Shown: positions 12,701 to 22,560 of the stretch, piece by piece
Layout: each line of letters begins with the position of its first letter
How positions within the stretch are numbered: the stretch's first letter is position 1
DNA from: Paraspadella gotoi
Lineage: Eukaryota > Chaetognatha
Assembly: GCA_051294375.1 (NCBI GenBank)
Contig: CM119264.1
Coordinates: forward strand, 29,517,182-29,581,181
Reading direction: 5' to 3'
Length of the DNA stretch: 64,000 nucleotides
The notes under the pieces: model-generated
What the model saw: only the letters and a program-made list of their open reading frames with translations
What the model was told of the DNA's origin: nothing
Databases searched by the model: none
Translations under genes and position numbers: made by a program

Positions 12701-15700
12701 AGAGACGAACGGATAGTTTGAAGAACAAACAGACATACAGACAAAAAAAACACCCAGACAGTCAGACAAAAACAACCAGAAAGACCAAGAGAGAGAAGAC
12801 AGAGAGACAGATAGGCAGACAGACAATCTGACAAATAATGACTCTGACAGACAGAGAGACAAACAAGCATTAAAAAAGTTAAGCAGTCCAACAACCAGAG
12901 AGACCGGAAAGGAAGAGACGGACTGACCGACCGATTAACGCCCAGACAGACGGACCGACCATGAGGATTTACCCCGTAACAAACTCCGCCTTCGATGACG
13001 TTGCAGATGGAGATGATGGAATGATTCTGGGCTCGATTGAGCCACGTCACCGCCACGTGACTGGCGTCGCGCCACACGACAGCAGTGACGTAGAAGTCAC
13101 TGGAAATGAGAGCGACATGTTAGGGAATGAATGAATGAATGAATGAATGAATGAATGAATGAATGAATGAATGAATGAATGAATGAGCGAACGAAGAAAT
13201 TATTTAATGAAAAAAATGTATGTATGAATCAATGAGTGAATCAAAGAATGAATGAATGAATCAATTAATTTATCAATGAATGTATGAATGAATGAATGAA
13301 TGAATGAATGAATGAATGAATGAATGAATGAATGAATCAAAGAATCAATGAGTGAATAAAAGAATGAATGTTTGAATGAATGAACCAATAAATAAATGAA
13401 CCAATAAATGAATGAATGAATGAATGAATGAATGAATGAATGAATGAATGAATGAATGAATGAATGAATGAATGAATGAATGAAAATCAAAACAACTAAC
13501 CCGTCGGCAAACTTCTTGGGCGGAGGGAGTTGGATCTTCTTCTTGGTCTCCAGGTCATGAACGAGGACCGTGACCTGGGGATTCGTGGCGCCCGGTTTGG
13601 GATACCGGATGGATTGCTGTCGGTTGTAGGGGTCCCCGCTTCCGTAGAAGGGAAACGTGTAGAGGGGCACCTGTGAGGGGGGGGAGTAGAAGGAAAGAAG
13701 GAAAGATAAAAGGGTCATCCATCCTTAATGTTTCGCCGCCTTTCTTTCTTTTCTTTCCTTCCTTTCCTTCCTTTCCTTCCTTTCCTTCCTTGCTTCCTTC
13801 CTTTCTTCCCTCCTCTCTCCCTCCCCTCCTCCCTCTCCTCTCTCACTCCCCTCCTCCTCGCCCCCTCCCTCATCTCCTCCCTCTCCTCTTCCCCGTCCTC
13901 CCGCTCCTCCTTCCTCTCATCCCCTCCCCCTCTCCCTCTCCCCTTCCCTTCTCCTCCCCCTCTCCTCCCAACCTTGGAATCGTCAAACTTGACGTAGCAG
14001 ATTCTCCTCAGATCGGGCGCCCACCAGAGGGCGTGGTCTGAGGCGAAGACTTCTTCCTCGTAGACCCAATCTGGGATCCCGTTGTAAATCACATCCGGGT
14101 CGCCGTCGTCTGGAGATGGGATTGGATAGGAGGGATAGGATAGGATAGGATAGGATAGGAGGGAGACAGGGATTTTATATCGAATTAGTTGGTTTCGATA
14201 TATATTTCAATTGTATTTCGTTAAAAAACGAGGCTTTTTAACATTATGATGTCATTTTCGAAGTTTACGTTAATAATACGCTCAATATTACACTTAAACC
14301 ATCATAGGCTGTCCAAAGACGGGGCCACTGTCTATCGAGCTTTTTTTGAAAAGGCTAAACCTGAAACAAGAATTGTTAAACGATGGAATTTTATTTACTT
14401 TTAAGTTTTGACAGTTTTTACAATTGATAATGAAATCGTAATATTTTTAGTTTTAAACACAAAATCGAGTATTTTGTGCTTCTATTCTGGGCGAACAATT
14501 GACAAAAAAAAAACAGATTAAAGTTTTATCAAGCCTCGACCGTAGAATTATTATAAGTTAACATTTAATGAACATTTTTTGGCGAACCAAAACAATTCGT
14601 TCCATAGCAACAACACCAATAACAACAACAACAACAACTTCCTCACTGGTGATCGGCGTCGGTTTCGCCGTCGGTGACGTCATCACGTAGATGTCGTTTC
14701 TAAAAATAAACAAAAGCCTCGATCCGGCGCCCGGCGCCCAATCAGCGAATTGAAGGCGCGCGTAGTCGCCGTTTTTTGGCGGCGTCGTCGGCGGCGTTCG
14801 GGGTCGCGGCGCTCCCGGGTTCGGCAGCGCCGGTCTCGGGCGACGCCGGCGAAGCCAAGTAGCGTTTACGGCGCCCGATCCGACCCCTTTTTCCTTTTTG
14901 GGCCCAGCAATGTAGATGGTTTTTCTGTTGGGGGGAAAAAAAGAGAGGAATTGGTCAAAAATTTGATTGTTATATAAGATACATAGATATAACTTTGTTA
15001 TTATTCACATCACATATAATGAAGAGACAGTGATTATTGTTATGTTTTAGTGACAGAACCGTTCAATATAAGCAGTCCCTGAGCTTCGATCAGGCTGTAA
15101 CACCATATCATCACGCATAAAACGGGGTATATTTTTTCGCAATCGTGTAAACAAAAAGATTTCGGAATCTTCTTTTACCGGTTTTTTTAAATTTCAGATT
15201 TTTTAAAAATTTCTTTTTCCTTAATTTTTTCTTTTTTTTCTCAATTCTTTTTTCTCAATTTTTTTTCAAATAATTAATTCCTAATTACTATTGCATAAAA
15301 AGGTTTTTATTCAATAATTCATACAAAATATCGAGATTGGTTTATTTTTATTAAACATTGCATTCGAAATTCAAATCATTTCAAATCAGATGAAAAGGAT
15401 GAAAATCAGAGAGAGAGACAGTGAGAGAGAGAGAGAGAAAGAGAGAAGAGAGACTCTCTTAGAACTTCTTCAAGTTCAAAGCAAACATCTTGTTAAGGTA
15501 TAGTTGCCGCTAAAAAACCATTGTCAGCAGAATATTGGACTCCGGTATCAATAGAATCTAAAATTTATGATAAAAAGACAGAATTTATCGAAAAGGAAAG
15601 TAAAAACAACTAAATATGTTCTCAAAGATTTTCAAGAAGACTGTTCTCATTTTGTGCGGGCCATACCGTGAGACATATCATGAATTTCAGTAACGAGTTG

Positions 15701-17369
15701 AAAGGTCTTTTCATCCTCTTGAATTCGCCGTATGCGAACGAAAAATTTTTCAGGGAAAAATCAATAAAATGAAGAAAATATCACTTAATTCGCGAATTCC
15801 AACGCGGTAAACGTTTAAACTATTCCTTTTCGGTTTTACCCCATTTTATGCGTGATGTTTACAGGCGGGTTAAGCGCCCCGTCCCTCTTAACTGCCAGAC
15901 GACCACCGGCGAGAACCCCGGACCTTGGGGTTGGAGGCGAATGACTTGCCTCCGGCACCAATGGCCGCAGATGAACGGTTGGTGGATTTAGTACACCATA
16001 ATATCGACATATTTTTAAGCCAACATCAGTGGCTAAAAGAGACAAAACTATTTACTTTATCTTGATTCATAATCATCTTGAGCGACTTTTTTTCTTCAGC
16101 TCATTTCTCAGCATCACAACTTAAATTACGAACTAAAATTTCTCACAAAATAATTGTAAACGCACAATCAAGTTTCAAACTAACCTGGCATCTCTGACGT
16201 AAATGGCGTATTTTGCCAGCGTTGTGTGACGGTACACCTGTAAATGAAAATGTAAAGAGATCAAACTTAAAGACAAGGATGATTCACTCTATCAGCGATC
16301 CAATCCATCACAGAAAATCCATCACAGAAAATCCATCACAGAAAATCCAACACAGAAAACCCAACACAGAAAATCCATCACAGAAACTCACGCTTTCGAT
16401 GTCGTATGAAAGAAGAACATATTTTTGGTCTGGCGAAACTTTAAAACTCAATGAATCAACGTTAAGGCGTCTCTGAAAACAAAAAATTCATTTCGCTGAG
16501 CAGATTTCACTGACAAGAGTTTAGTCTGATTTATGCAAGACTTTGTTACCCCGATTGTTGCTATCCCTTGAAATTTTTACTTTGGTCTGCTATCTGGATT
16601 GCTTTGCCCCATGGAAAGGAAAATTGTACTTCCGACTATCACTACTGATATTCAATAGCTATCCCGAAATTTTGTCAATATTATTTCGATAGTTAATAGC
16701 TATTTCGATAGTCAATTTTAATCTGATAGTCAATAACAATTCTGATAGTCAATAGCAATCCCGATAGTCGATTAAAATTCTGATAGTTAATTTTATTCTG
16801 ATAGTCAATAACAATTTTAAAGTCAGTGGTAATCCCGATAGTCAATAGCTATCGCGATATTCGTTTGCAACACCGATCTTCATTCCCCTCATTCAACTCA
16901 CGAATGTCGTGTTGTCCATTGAAGCTGCCGTCTTCTTGCTCCAGTGACCCGCGTTGTCTCGAACGACGGCTCCGTTTCGATCTTGAAAAATGTATTCATC
17001 GTCTGTGAAAAAAAGAGAGACGATGCTCTTTTATTTTTTTGAACATAAATAATTTAAAATTAAAGAAAAATAGCATATCAATATCATGGAGATTAAATAT
17101 ATTATACGCATATATTTAAACAAATACCGGCTACGTATAGACGATTTTTTTTCGTCGTAAAACCACAAATTAACTCAACAGTCAACGAGTCACGAGTTAT
17201 GTCACAAAAATACGCGACAAAGAAAAAAATGTGTTTTTTTTTCTTTTCGTTTTGTCTTTTCATTTATAAAAAAAGCAACAACGGATGACGACGGTTGCCA
17301 AGGGCGACGGAGTGGAAACTTGAATTTTTTTTTTTTAAATTCTGGAAAAAGGGACGACGACAACGACGC

Positions 17370-17459
<90 letters not shown>

Positions 17460-17573
17460 CGATTGTGACGATGACGATGACGACCACGGCGACGACGACG
17501 ACTACGTCATTTTAACGTGACAAAAAAAAAACGAATGAAAAAAGATAAAAACGACAAAACAAAGAAGAGGAAA

Positions 17574-17641
<68 letters not shown>

Positions 17642-19192
17642 AAGAAAAATGGTGAAAATATTCTCGCGGTTGCGTAAGCTATACGACTGAGAATCTGCGC
17701 ATGCGCGAGAAACTGACGATGGAAGGTAAACAGGGTTGCCACTTGAGAGATTTCCCCTTTGCGTAATATTTGATGTAACATAATAGAAGATTCTCAACGA
17801 CTGAAGTCAATAGTGAAATAAGTTGCCCTTGATACCTACGGAAAATTAATTAAGTTAATTTTTTTATTTATTTAAATTAATTTATTTATTTATTTATTAA
17901 ATTTATTTATTTATTTACGTAGTTTATATATGTATTAATTTATTAGCTTAATGAATTTTCGATTTTTCGAATCACTGATCAATCCAGTCACACCGGAAAA
18001 AGACTAATCATAAACGAGACCGCGAGATATCGTTTCGATAGCGCTCGCTAAAAATAGTTCGCTAGAGCGCAAAAAAGCGATTGAGAGAGAGACGATTGGG
18101 ACTGAGAGCGAGAGGCCTTGACGCGGACGGGGCCTTTGGGGTTTTTGCTTCTCGCGAAAGGAAGGACGAATCGCTATTACGATGGAAATGTAGTAAATAT
18201 TACATTGTAGTACAATTAAGTATAACACAAGCGACTCCCCTCGTTATTACATTGTAGTACAATTAAGTATAACACAAGTGACTCCCCTCGTTATTACATT
18301 GTAGTACAATTAAGTATAACACAAGTGACTCCCATCGTTATTACATTGTAGTACAATTAAATATAACACAAGTGACTCCCCTCGTTATTACATTCTAGTA
18401 CAATTAAATATAACAGAAGAGACGCCCCTCGTTTTTATTTTTAGATAATGTATTATGTAGGCTTTTTATTATCTCTTAAGAGCCGTTGATTGGAGTTTTA
18501 CTAATTATAAAAGTATATAATTATGCGATAATCCTTTCTTTTTCGTTGTTTATTGGTATTAGAGAAAGCAAAGAATTTTGAATTTTTAACAACGATTTTT
18601 AATTAATAGTTGGACATGTTTCGGCTTGTTTACTTCAAGCCTTCATCAGCTTGAAGGCTTGAAGGCTTGAAGTAAACAAGCCGAAACATGTCCAACTATT
18701 AATTAAAAATCGTTGTTAAAAATTCAAAATTCTTTGCTTTCTCTAAAGTATATAATTAAAAAATCGATTGTAAAAACTTAACGGACGCTGAACACATGCT
18801 TGCTAGAGACAGTTTTGGCCTGTAATCTCTCCGCTCTAACTCACCCAAAGCCTATCTGATTTTGGCTTGAATCCCCCAGCCCCAACTCACCCGAAGCCCA
18901 ACTAGCTTGAAAGAGTTTGGGCTTGAATCCCCCAGCCCCAACTCACCCGAAGCCCAACTAGCTTGAAAGAGTTTGGGCTTGAATCGCTCATCGAAAATGT
19001 CCCTGAATTTGAGTCTTTTCCCTTTGAGTCGCTTTTCTTGGTCTTTGGGCCAAACGAGGATGGCCGAGGAAACTATGAGACCTGAAGGGTTTGGGGTAAA
19101 GGGTTTGGGGCAGAAAAGAGGTTTGGGGGAGAGAAGTTGGGGTGGTGAGTGATCGGTTTTAGGGGGGGGTGGACTGTTGACTGTTGACTGTT

Positions 19193-19238
<46 letters not shown>

Positions 19239-20845
19239 CCTAGTAGTACACTAGTACACTTTAGGTGGAAGCAAAAGAATGGAAAGAAGTGAGGAAAAGG
19301 TTTATCAATTGTTTAGGGAAGAGATAATGTAAAGCATTAAATTCAAGATAACTTGAAAAGTTGAAATAAAAATCTTTCTTGCAAGCCTCAGCTTCGAATC
19401 GTATTGTATTTTTGATTAAAACTAAAGTCGGACAAAACTTAATTAGTTTTCATTTTAGCCATGTTGACAATATGTTTTTAGTTAAGATCGATCCGCGAGT
19501 AAAATTTTGTTTAAAACAAATTTGTACAAATCAAAAATGTAATCACGTGGACAAAGACTTTTGTCAAAGAGCTCCGAATCTGCCTTCTGAACTTTAACTT
19601 AATTAATTCTAAAACTAATTTTTTTTTTGGGGGGGGGAAGCCCCCCTTCCGGCAGTTTTAAAGACTGATCCTTCCCCTACGCAAGGCCCCCCCCCCGCGC
19701 CAAACTTGATTAAAGCGTAAAATAATGAAGTCACGTTTTTCCCCTTCCTTCAAGTGGCGCTTACCTTCTCGGTTCCACGGCCTTACCAAGAAAATTTTAT
19801 AAGAAAAAAACATCTTCTTGAAAGAAAAGAAAAAAAACTTTCCCGCCAGGCCGACTTAACTTAACTTACTTAAAACCAATTAGATTAACTTACCTTCCAC
19901 TAGATTAACTTACCTCCGATTAGATTAACTTACCTCTGACTAGATTAACTTACCTCCCACTGCTATGATAACGAGAAAAGCGATCGTGATGCCTTTCCAA
20001 TTCCTGTCCGGTCCGTTTCCGCCCATCAGCTCCTGTGGGACCAAAATGAAATTGTTCGTCAATGGACTTTGAACTGAAAGGAAAATCTTGAAATTAATTT
20101 AATTAATAATCTTTGTTGTATTTTTAATCCCGAAAGAAAAAAAACTAACGTAAAATGAACAACTAAAGCTGAAAGCAAAAGGAAGATACTAAGTATCACA
20201 TGACAGGTTCCCAGAGTGACCGTGTTTCGTTTTCGGTAAAACAAAATAACCGACAACATTAAACAACATAAACTCTGAGCTAACTTAATTACCACGAATC
20301 AGTCAATATCCAGATAGAAATTAATATAAAGAGATGAATATAAAGCAACGTAGCTAGGGTGACAAGCTTACGGTAAAATAGACGAAGACAAAAGCAATAT
20401 CCAAAATGAAGACAAGAAACGAACACCATTCGAACGACATTCTAAAAAGGCTGCAAGACTATCAGACAGCTAAAATGACAAGTTAACAGCAAAAAATGAC
20501 AGGCTGATTGGAAAAAATGACAAGCTGACATCAACAGTGGCTAGGTGACATCAACAATTACAAACTGACTGAAGCGACATCCAGCGACGTCCGAGTTAAA
20601 ACAAAAGACACAGATAGCTCCGAAGAGCCTTGTTTTCGTACTTTGTAGTACTGAGTCCTGTCCATTTTAACTCCTGGCGCCAAAAGTCGATCACCGGCGC
20701 CGACGTGGTTTTGCAGCGGCGCCTCGGTACGGGCGGCGTCGGCGGCGGCGGCATCAGCGTCAGCCGCGGTTCTGCAGGGCTGAAAGTTGGGTTCCCAAGC
20801 GGAGATTTCTCGTCGGCCTCCTTTCACTAAGTCGATGGCGCTCAT
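4901..20845 (-). CDS. Membrane dipeptidyl peptidase (S9B, DPP4/DPP6/DPP10 family), 21 exons, 946 aa
   Basis: Exons in transcript order: 20642-20845, 19954-20032, 18947-19081, 16902-17002, 16392-16472, 16185-16237, 14647-14924, 13973-14109, 13501-13670, 12973-13099, 12365-12541, 11854-11993, 11482-11565, 8345-8454, 7924-8078, 6832-7055, 6237-6400, 6008-6072, 5847-5919, 5316-5459, 4901-5040. All junctions are GT-AG and phase-compatible; the sum is 2841 nt, divisible by three. The protein has a short cytosolic N-terminus, one signal-anchor (about 83-105), an eight-bladed propeller and an alpha/beta hydrolase domain. DWVYEEEVF holds the substrate N-terminus-binding Glu pair (E329, E330). Catalytic Ser772 (GWSYGG), Asp852 (HGTADD) and His884 (DKHHGL) are all present; the Asp-His spacing of 32 equals that of DPP4. 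It should therefore remove X-Pro/X-Ala dipeptides at the cell surface. Exon 1 and its gtacga donor are the least certain part. The protein is longer than human DPP4 because of an exon 7 loop and an acidic C-terminal tail. Confidence 0.93.
5316..5919 (-). CDS. Peptidase exons 19-20: catalytic Asp and His
   Basis: Exon 19 (5847-5919) ends in LLIHGTAD and exon 20 (5316-5459) starts DNVHYQHSA; the first Asp is the catalytic acid. Exon 20 continues to YPDKHHGLVG, whose second His aligns with the catalytic His of DPP4, and then to KHLYKLIT. Confidence 0.94.
5640..5752. repeat. Decayed tRNA-related/SINE-like sequence
   Basis: Contains 'tggttagagtcc' followed about 40 bases later by 'gggtcttaaccc', resembling degenerate Pol III A and B boxes, then a (GATT)n run. 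It lies in a peptidase intron. No intact tRNA fold is visible. Confidence 0.3.
6237..6400 (-). CDS. Peptidase exon 17: nucleophile serine
   Basis: Encodes MAIMGWSYGGFVAASVLG followed by CGVAVAPVTDWTYY. The Ser of GWSYGG is the S9B nucleophile; in vertebrate DPP6 and DPP10 this position is no longer Ser. A DPP4-like sequence, DSIYTERYMG, continues in exon 18. Confidence 0.95.
7105..7330. repeat. Telomere-like degenerate repeats
   Basis: Dense variants of TTAGGG (ggttagggat, ggattagggt, ggtttagg) on the plus strand inside a peptidase intron. The same type of block occurs at 41890-42075 and 60095-60190, each followed by the same flank motif. Confidence 0.8.
7331..7780 (+). mobile_element. Possible LTR-type end plus tRNA-Leu-complementary primer binding site
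   Basis: 7735-7780 is the exact complement of a tRNA-Leu 3' half, including the terminal CCA: it starts TGG TGGCAGCGG and continues through GGATTCGAACC to the variable-loop stem. TGG plus the complement of a tRNA 3' end is the layout of a retrotransposon minus-strand primer binding site. The 400 bases before it hold a 'ttataaataaa' TATA-like box and 'aataaa' signals, as in an LTR, but no gag/pol follows. The match (46 nt) is longer than the usual 18, so a retrotransposed tRNA fragment is the alternative. Confidence 0.5.
8135..9685. repeat. Left arm of a 3.1-kb palindrome
   Basis: Reverse-complement partner of about 9711-11285, separated by 25 N. It contains peptidase exon 14 (8345-8454), intron sequence, a telomere-like remnant, two tandem copies (about 8659-8929 and 9147-9404) of a 260-bp repeat, three copies of a 'gggcataggcgtttgtcgta' unit (9017-9113), and a (GATTT)n run at its outer edge. 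Confidence 0.92.
9686..9710. other. 25-N assembly gap at palindrome centre
   Basis: Run of 25 N between CT-rich and GA-rich ends of the two arms. Confidence 0.99.
9711..11285. repeat. Right arm of the palindrome
   Basis: Inverted copy of the left arm with scattered single-base differences, many of them homopolymer length changes (for example five versus four C near 10623). The outer boundary lies in AAATC-type simple repeats. Confidence 0.92.
11018..11127 (+). pseudogene. Inverted copy of peptidase exon 14
   Basis: Same 110 nt as 8345-8454, with its AG acceptor and GT donor, but on the opposite strand to the gene. It cannot be spliced into the minus-strand transcript. It results from the palindrome, which may be an assembly artefact. 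Confidence 0.9.
13116..13486. repeat. (GAAT)n tetranucleotide arrays
   Basis: Two blocks (13116-13190 and about 13210-13486) of GAAT/TGAA units with point variants, in the intron between peptidase exons 9 and 10. Confidence 0.95.
13735..13970. repeat. Polypyrimidine low-complexity tract
   Basis: Almost pure C/T, starting as (CTTTC)n and becoming CTCC-rich, just upstream on the plus strand of peptidase exon 8. It lies in the intron between exons 8 and 9. Confidence 0.9.
13973..14109 (-). CDS. Peptidase exon 8: Glu-Glu substrate-binding motif
   Basis: Encodes DVIYNGIPDWVYEEEVF. In DPP4 the last two Glu of the EEE run bind the free amino terminus of the substrate. Both are retained here, which argues for a working dipeptidyl peptidase. 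Confidence 0.92.
14647..14924 (-). CDS. Peptidase exon 7 with an Arg/Pro-rich insertion
   Basis: The 3' half encodes conserved propeller sequence (QFADWAPGAGSRLLFIFRND, then IYV). The 5' half, about 45 residues, is GC-rich and encodes an Arg/Pro-rich linker with an NAT sequon where DPP4 has only a short turn. The acceptor ccccccaacag at 14925-14926 and the frame are both good, and exon length (278 nt) fits the phases on either side, so the insertion is probably translated. A shorter exon using tttttag near 14700 would not keep the aromatic-rich strand. Confidence 0.75.
15021..16003 (+). repeat. Repeat B copy split by a transposon
   Basis: 15021-15104 and 15858-16003 match the two halves of the repeat found at about 60267-60500 and 60680-60916 (from 'gaagagacag' through 'agcagtccctgagcttc' and 'gcgccccgtcc' to 'aacggttggtggat'). 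The 749-bp element at 15109-15857 interrupts it. Confidence 0.85.
15109..15857. mobile_element. Non-autonomous DNA transposon with 21-bp terminal inverted repeats
   Basis: 15109-15129 and 15837-15857 are inverted repeats with one mismatch (CATCACGCATAAAA then YGGGGTA). It sits inside a repeat B copy in a peptidase intron, so it inserted after that repeat. No transposase frame is present. A clear target-site duplication is not visible, because the junction bases differ from the intact repeat B copies. Confidence 0.75.
17340..17513. repeat. (GAC)n array
   Basis: About 28 perfect GAC triplets (17370-17453) with degenerate flanks, in the intron between peptidase exons 3 and 4. The Asp-rich open frame across it is not a gene. 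Confidence 0.95.
17574..17641. repeat. (GGC)n array
   Basis: About 22 GGC triplets, only 60 bases after the (GAC)n array, in the same intron. Confidence 0.95.
18199..18433. repeat. 47-bp tandem repeat, five copies
   Basis: Units begin 'ttacattgtagtacaattaa' at 18200, 18247, 18294, 18341 and 18388, with few substitutions; the last copy is the most diverged. Intronic. Confidence 0.92.
18561..18744. mobile_element. Perfect foldback: 84-bp inverted arms, 16-base loop
   Basis: 18561-18644 and 18661-18744 are exact reverse complements. The minus strand of 18612-18649 reads CTGATGA, a stem pair GGCTTG/CAAGCC, then GAAAC. A diverged relative of one arm lies at 30458-30521. Intronic. Confidence 0.85.
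18881..18990. repeat. 56-bp tandem duplication containing the exon 3 splice donor
   Basis: The segment 'actcacccgaagcccaacta' and its flanks occur at 18885 and 18941; a more degenerate unit starts near 18838. On the transcript strand each copy reads as exon 3 end plus gtgagt. Only the donor at 18945-18946 joins exon 4 in frame. Confidence 0.9.
18947..20032 (-). CDS. Peptidase exons 2-3: signal-anchor and stalk
   Basis: Exon 2 (19954-20032) encodes ELMGGNGPDRNWKGITIAFL and the start of the membrane segment; exon 3 (18947-19081) completes it (GLIVSSAILVW) and encodes a basic stalk and a LKFRDIFDERF stretch. The NWKGI-type entry into the membrane resembles DPP6 and DPP10 more than DPP4, whose short cytosolic tail lacks it. 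Both donors lie in tandem repeats: four 20-bp units at 19881-19960 and 56-bp units at about 18881-18990. Confidence 0.88.
19191..19238. repeat. (TAG)n microsatellite
   Basis: About 14 TAG triplets, intronic, next to a short 'ctagtacactagtacac' duplication. Confidence 0.95.
19881..19960. repeat. Four tandem 20-bp units, each carrying a 5' splice site
   Basis: Units at 19881, 19901, 19921 and 19941 each hold 'tagattaacttacct'; on the transcript strand this is AG|gtaagttaatcta. The unit at 19941-19960 is the real exon 2 donor. Use of any other donor would read GTAAGTTAATCTAG and stop. Confidence 0.92.
20642..20845 (-). CDS. Peptidase exon 1: cytosolic N-terminus
   Basis: Encodes 68 residues from ATG at 20845, Ala/Asp-rich in the middle. 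The donor TACAAA|gtacga leaves phase 0, matching exon 2, which begins with GAG CTG. Another GT, in GGCGCCG|gtgatc, leaves phase 1 and does not fit. Conservation of this part is not visible, so the start is inferred from the open frame and phase. Confidence 0.6.
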
Positions 20846-21651
20846 AGTATCTAGAGTTGGTCGGTCGATCGTTTGTTAATTGTCTCTGTCTCTGTATCGT
20901 TTTGTTTTACTGAATCTCTCTCGCTCTCTCTTCCAAGGCGGTAGGTGGAATCCCGTTTTATCTCCCTTAATTTAATACTATATAGTTTATATATACATAT
21001 ATTTTAACTTAGATACTTAGATATTAAAATTTTGCATACGTAATTACTAATTATAGTAGTAGGTCCAAATAACTAATCCGAGTTCATCCCGTTTTGTTTA
21101 AAAAAAAAAGGGAAAAAAAACATTTTTTGTTTCCGAGGAAGAAAAATGTTTTGTTTTTTTTTGCCAGAAATCTCAAAGGATATGAGCAACGAGAGAAACA
21201 TGCAATGATCAGTTCCGAACCAACGAGAGAAACTAGGAAAAACGACGATGACGATGAAGCCAAAGACAACGACGATGATGACGACGACGAAGACGACGAC
21301 GATGAAGACGATGACGACCAGACCATAAGGTTAGAGAGTTTCAATCCGCATGAATTCCTTTCTGCTTTTTCCGCTAAAAACACTTTTTTTAAAACTTTTT
21401 TTAACAAAAATGTAATGAACCGTATTAGTAAGGTTACTCTCTTAATAAGTTATTTCTTTTTTCGTTTTCTTTTTTTAGACCAAAGTAGTTTTACTCTATT
21501 CTTGGCTCTTTTGTTTCTTGTCTTTCTACGCACAGTTAATGGGATCATTGAGTTCAGCGACATCTCGAGGGTCAACGACGACGACGACGACGACGACAAT
21601 CGTAAAAAATGAAACAAGATTCGAAATTCGGCGAAAAGATGAAGACTTTTT

Positions 21652-21730
<79 letters not shown>

Positions 21731-22420
21731 GGAATTTTATTCGTGGGAAAATTAAAAAAGGGGAAAAAAAATAATTCAGTGACTTGAAAAAAATTTAGGT
21801 TGTAACTTGTATATTTCGGTATAATTAAGTACGAATTTACAAAACAATCTGTTATACTTGACTGGTAATGTCTTTATCTTCGCTGTAACTCTCTCTCTCT
21901 CTCTCTCTCGTTGGTTTTCCTGGTTGGATTCAACAATTTGGTTAATGCTTTCCATTTTAGCTCAGCTCGATAACGTGAGGTAATAAAGTGAGTTGCATTT
22001 GCGATGCATTTTGAGCTCAAATTCACACATTGCTGTCTACACCTGGATTCAAGTACGTACGTTTACATTGTACGTCTCAACCACACTAATATCCAAAGTC
22101 CCTATTTGCTTTGCATCTGCTAACTTCAGTACCTGATTGTATCCAACACCTGCATTGCCTTCCACCATCTGCAACATACCTGGATCTGCATCTGAGCGTT
22201 GGTAGCCGCTCGACGTTGCATCTTTTCCGGATCCACAATTTTTTTCATTCGTTCTATTTTCTTTTCTTTTCCGCGTAATAATTTATATTTTTGTTTTTTT
22301 GAAAATAGTATAAATTACATAAAAATAATGAAGAAATTAACAGCGGCTTAGATTCGCCTTTTTTTCGTTTAAAAAAAAACGGTTTTTGTTGAGAGAAAAG
22401 TGGTGACAGGATAAAGAAAG

Positions 22421-22512
<92 letters not shown>

Positions 22513-22560
22513 GGTGTTAGCACTAAGCAGCTATCGCCGGTTTAATTCCTAATGACGTTC
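20846..22560. other. Upstream region of the peptidase gene, no gene seen
   Basis: AT-rich with (CT)n at 21657-21727 and (GA)n at 22426-22508, and GAC/GAT-rich low complexity at 21240-21320. No TATA box can be assigned with confidence. Confidence 0.5.

Noticed and set aside
12326-13077. Two overlapping Ser/Leu/Cys-rich minus-strand frames
   Set aside because: They extend the real peptidase exons 10 and 11 through a (CAGA)n-like intron; only the exon parts are coding.
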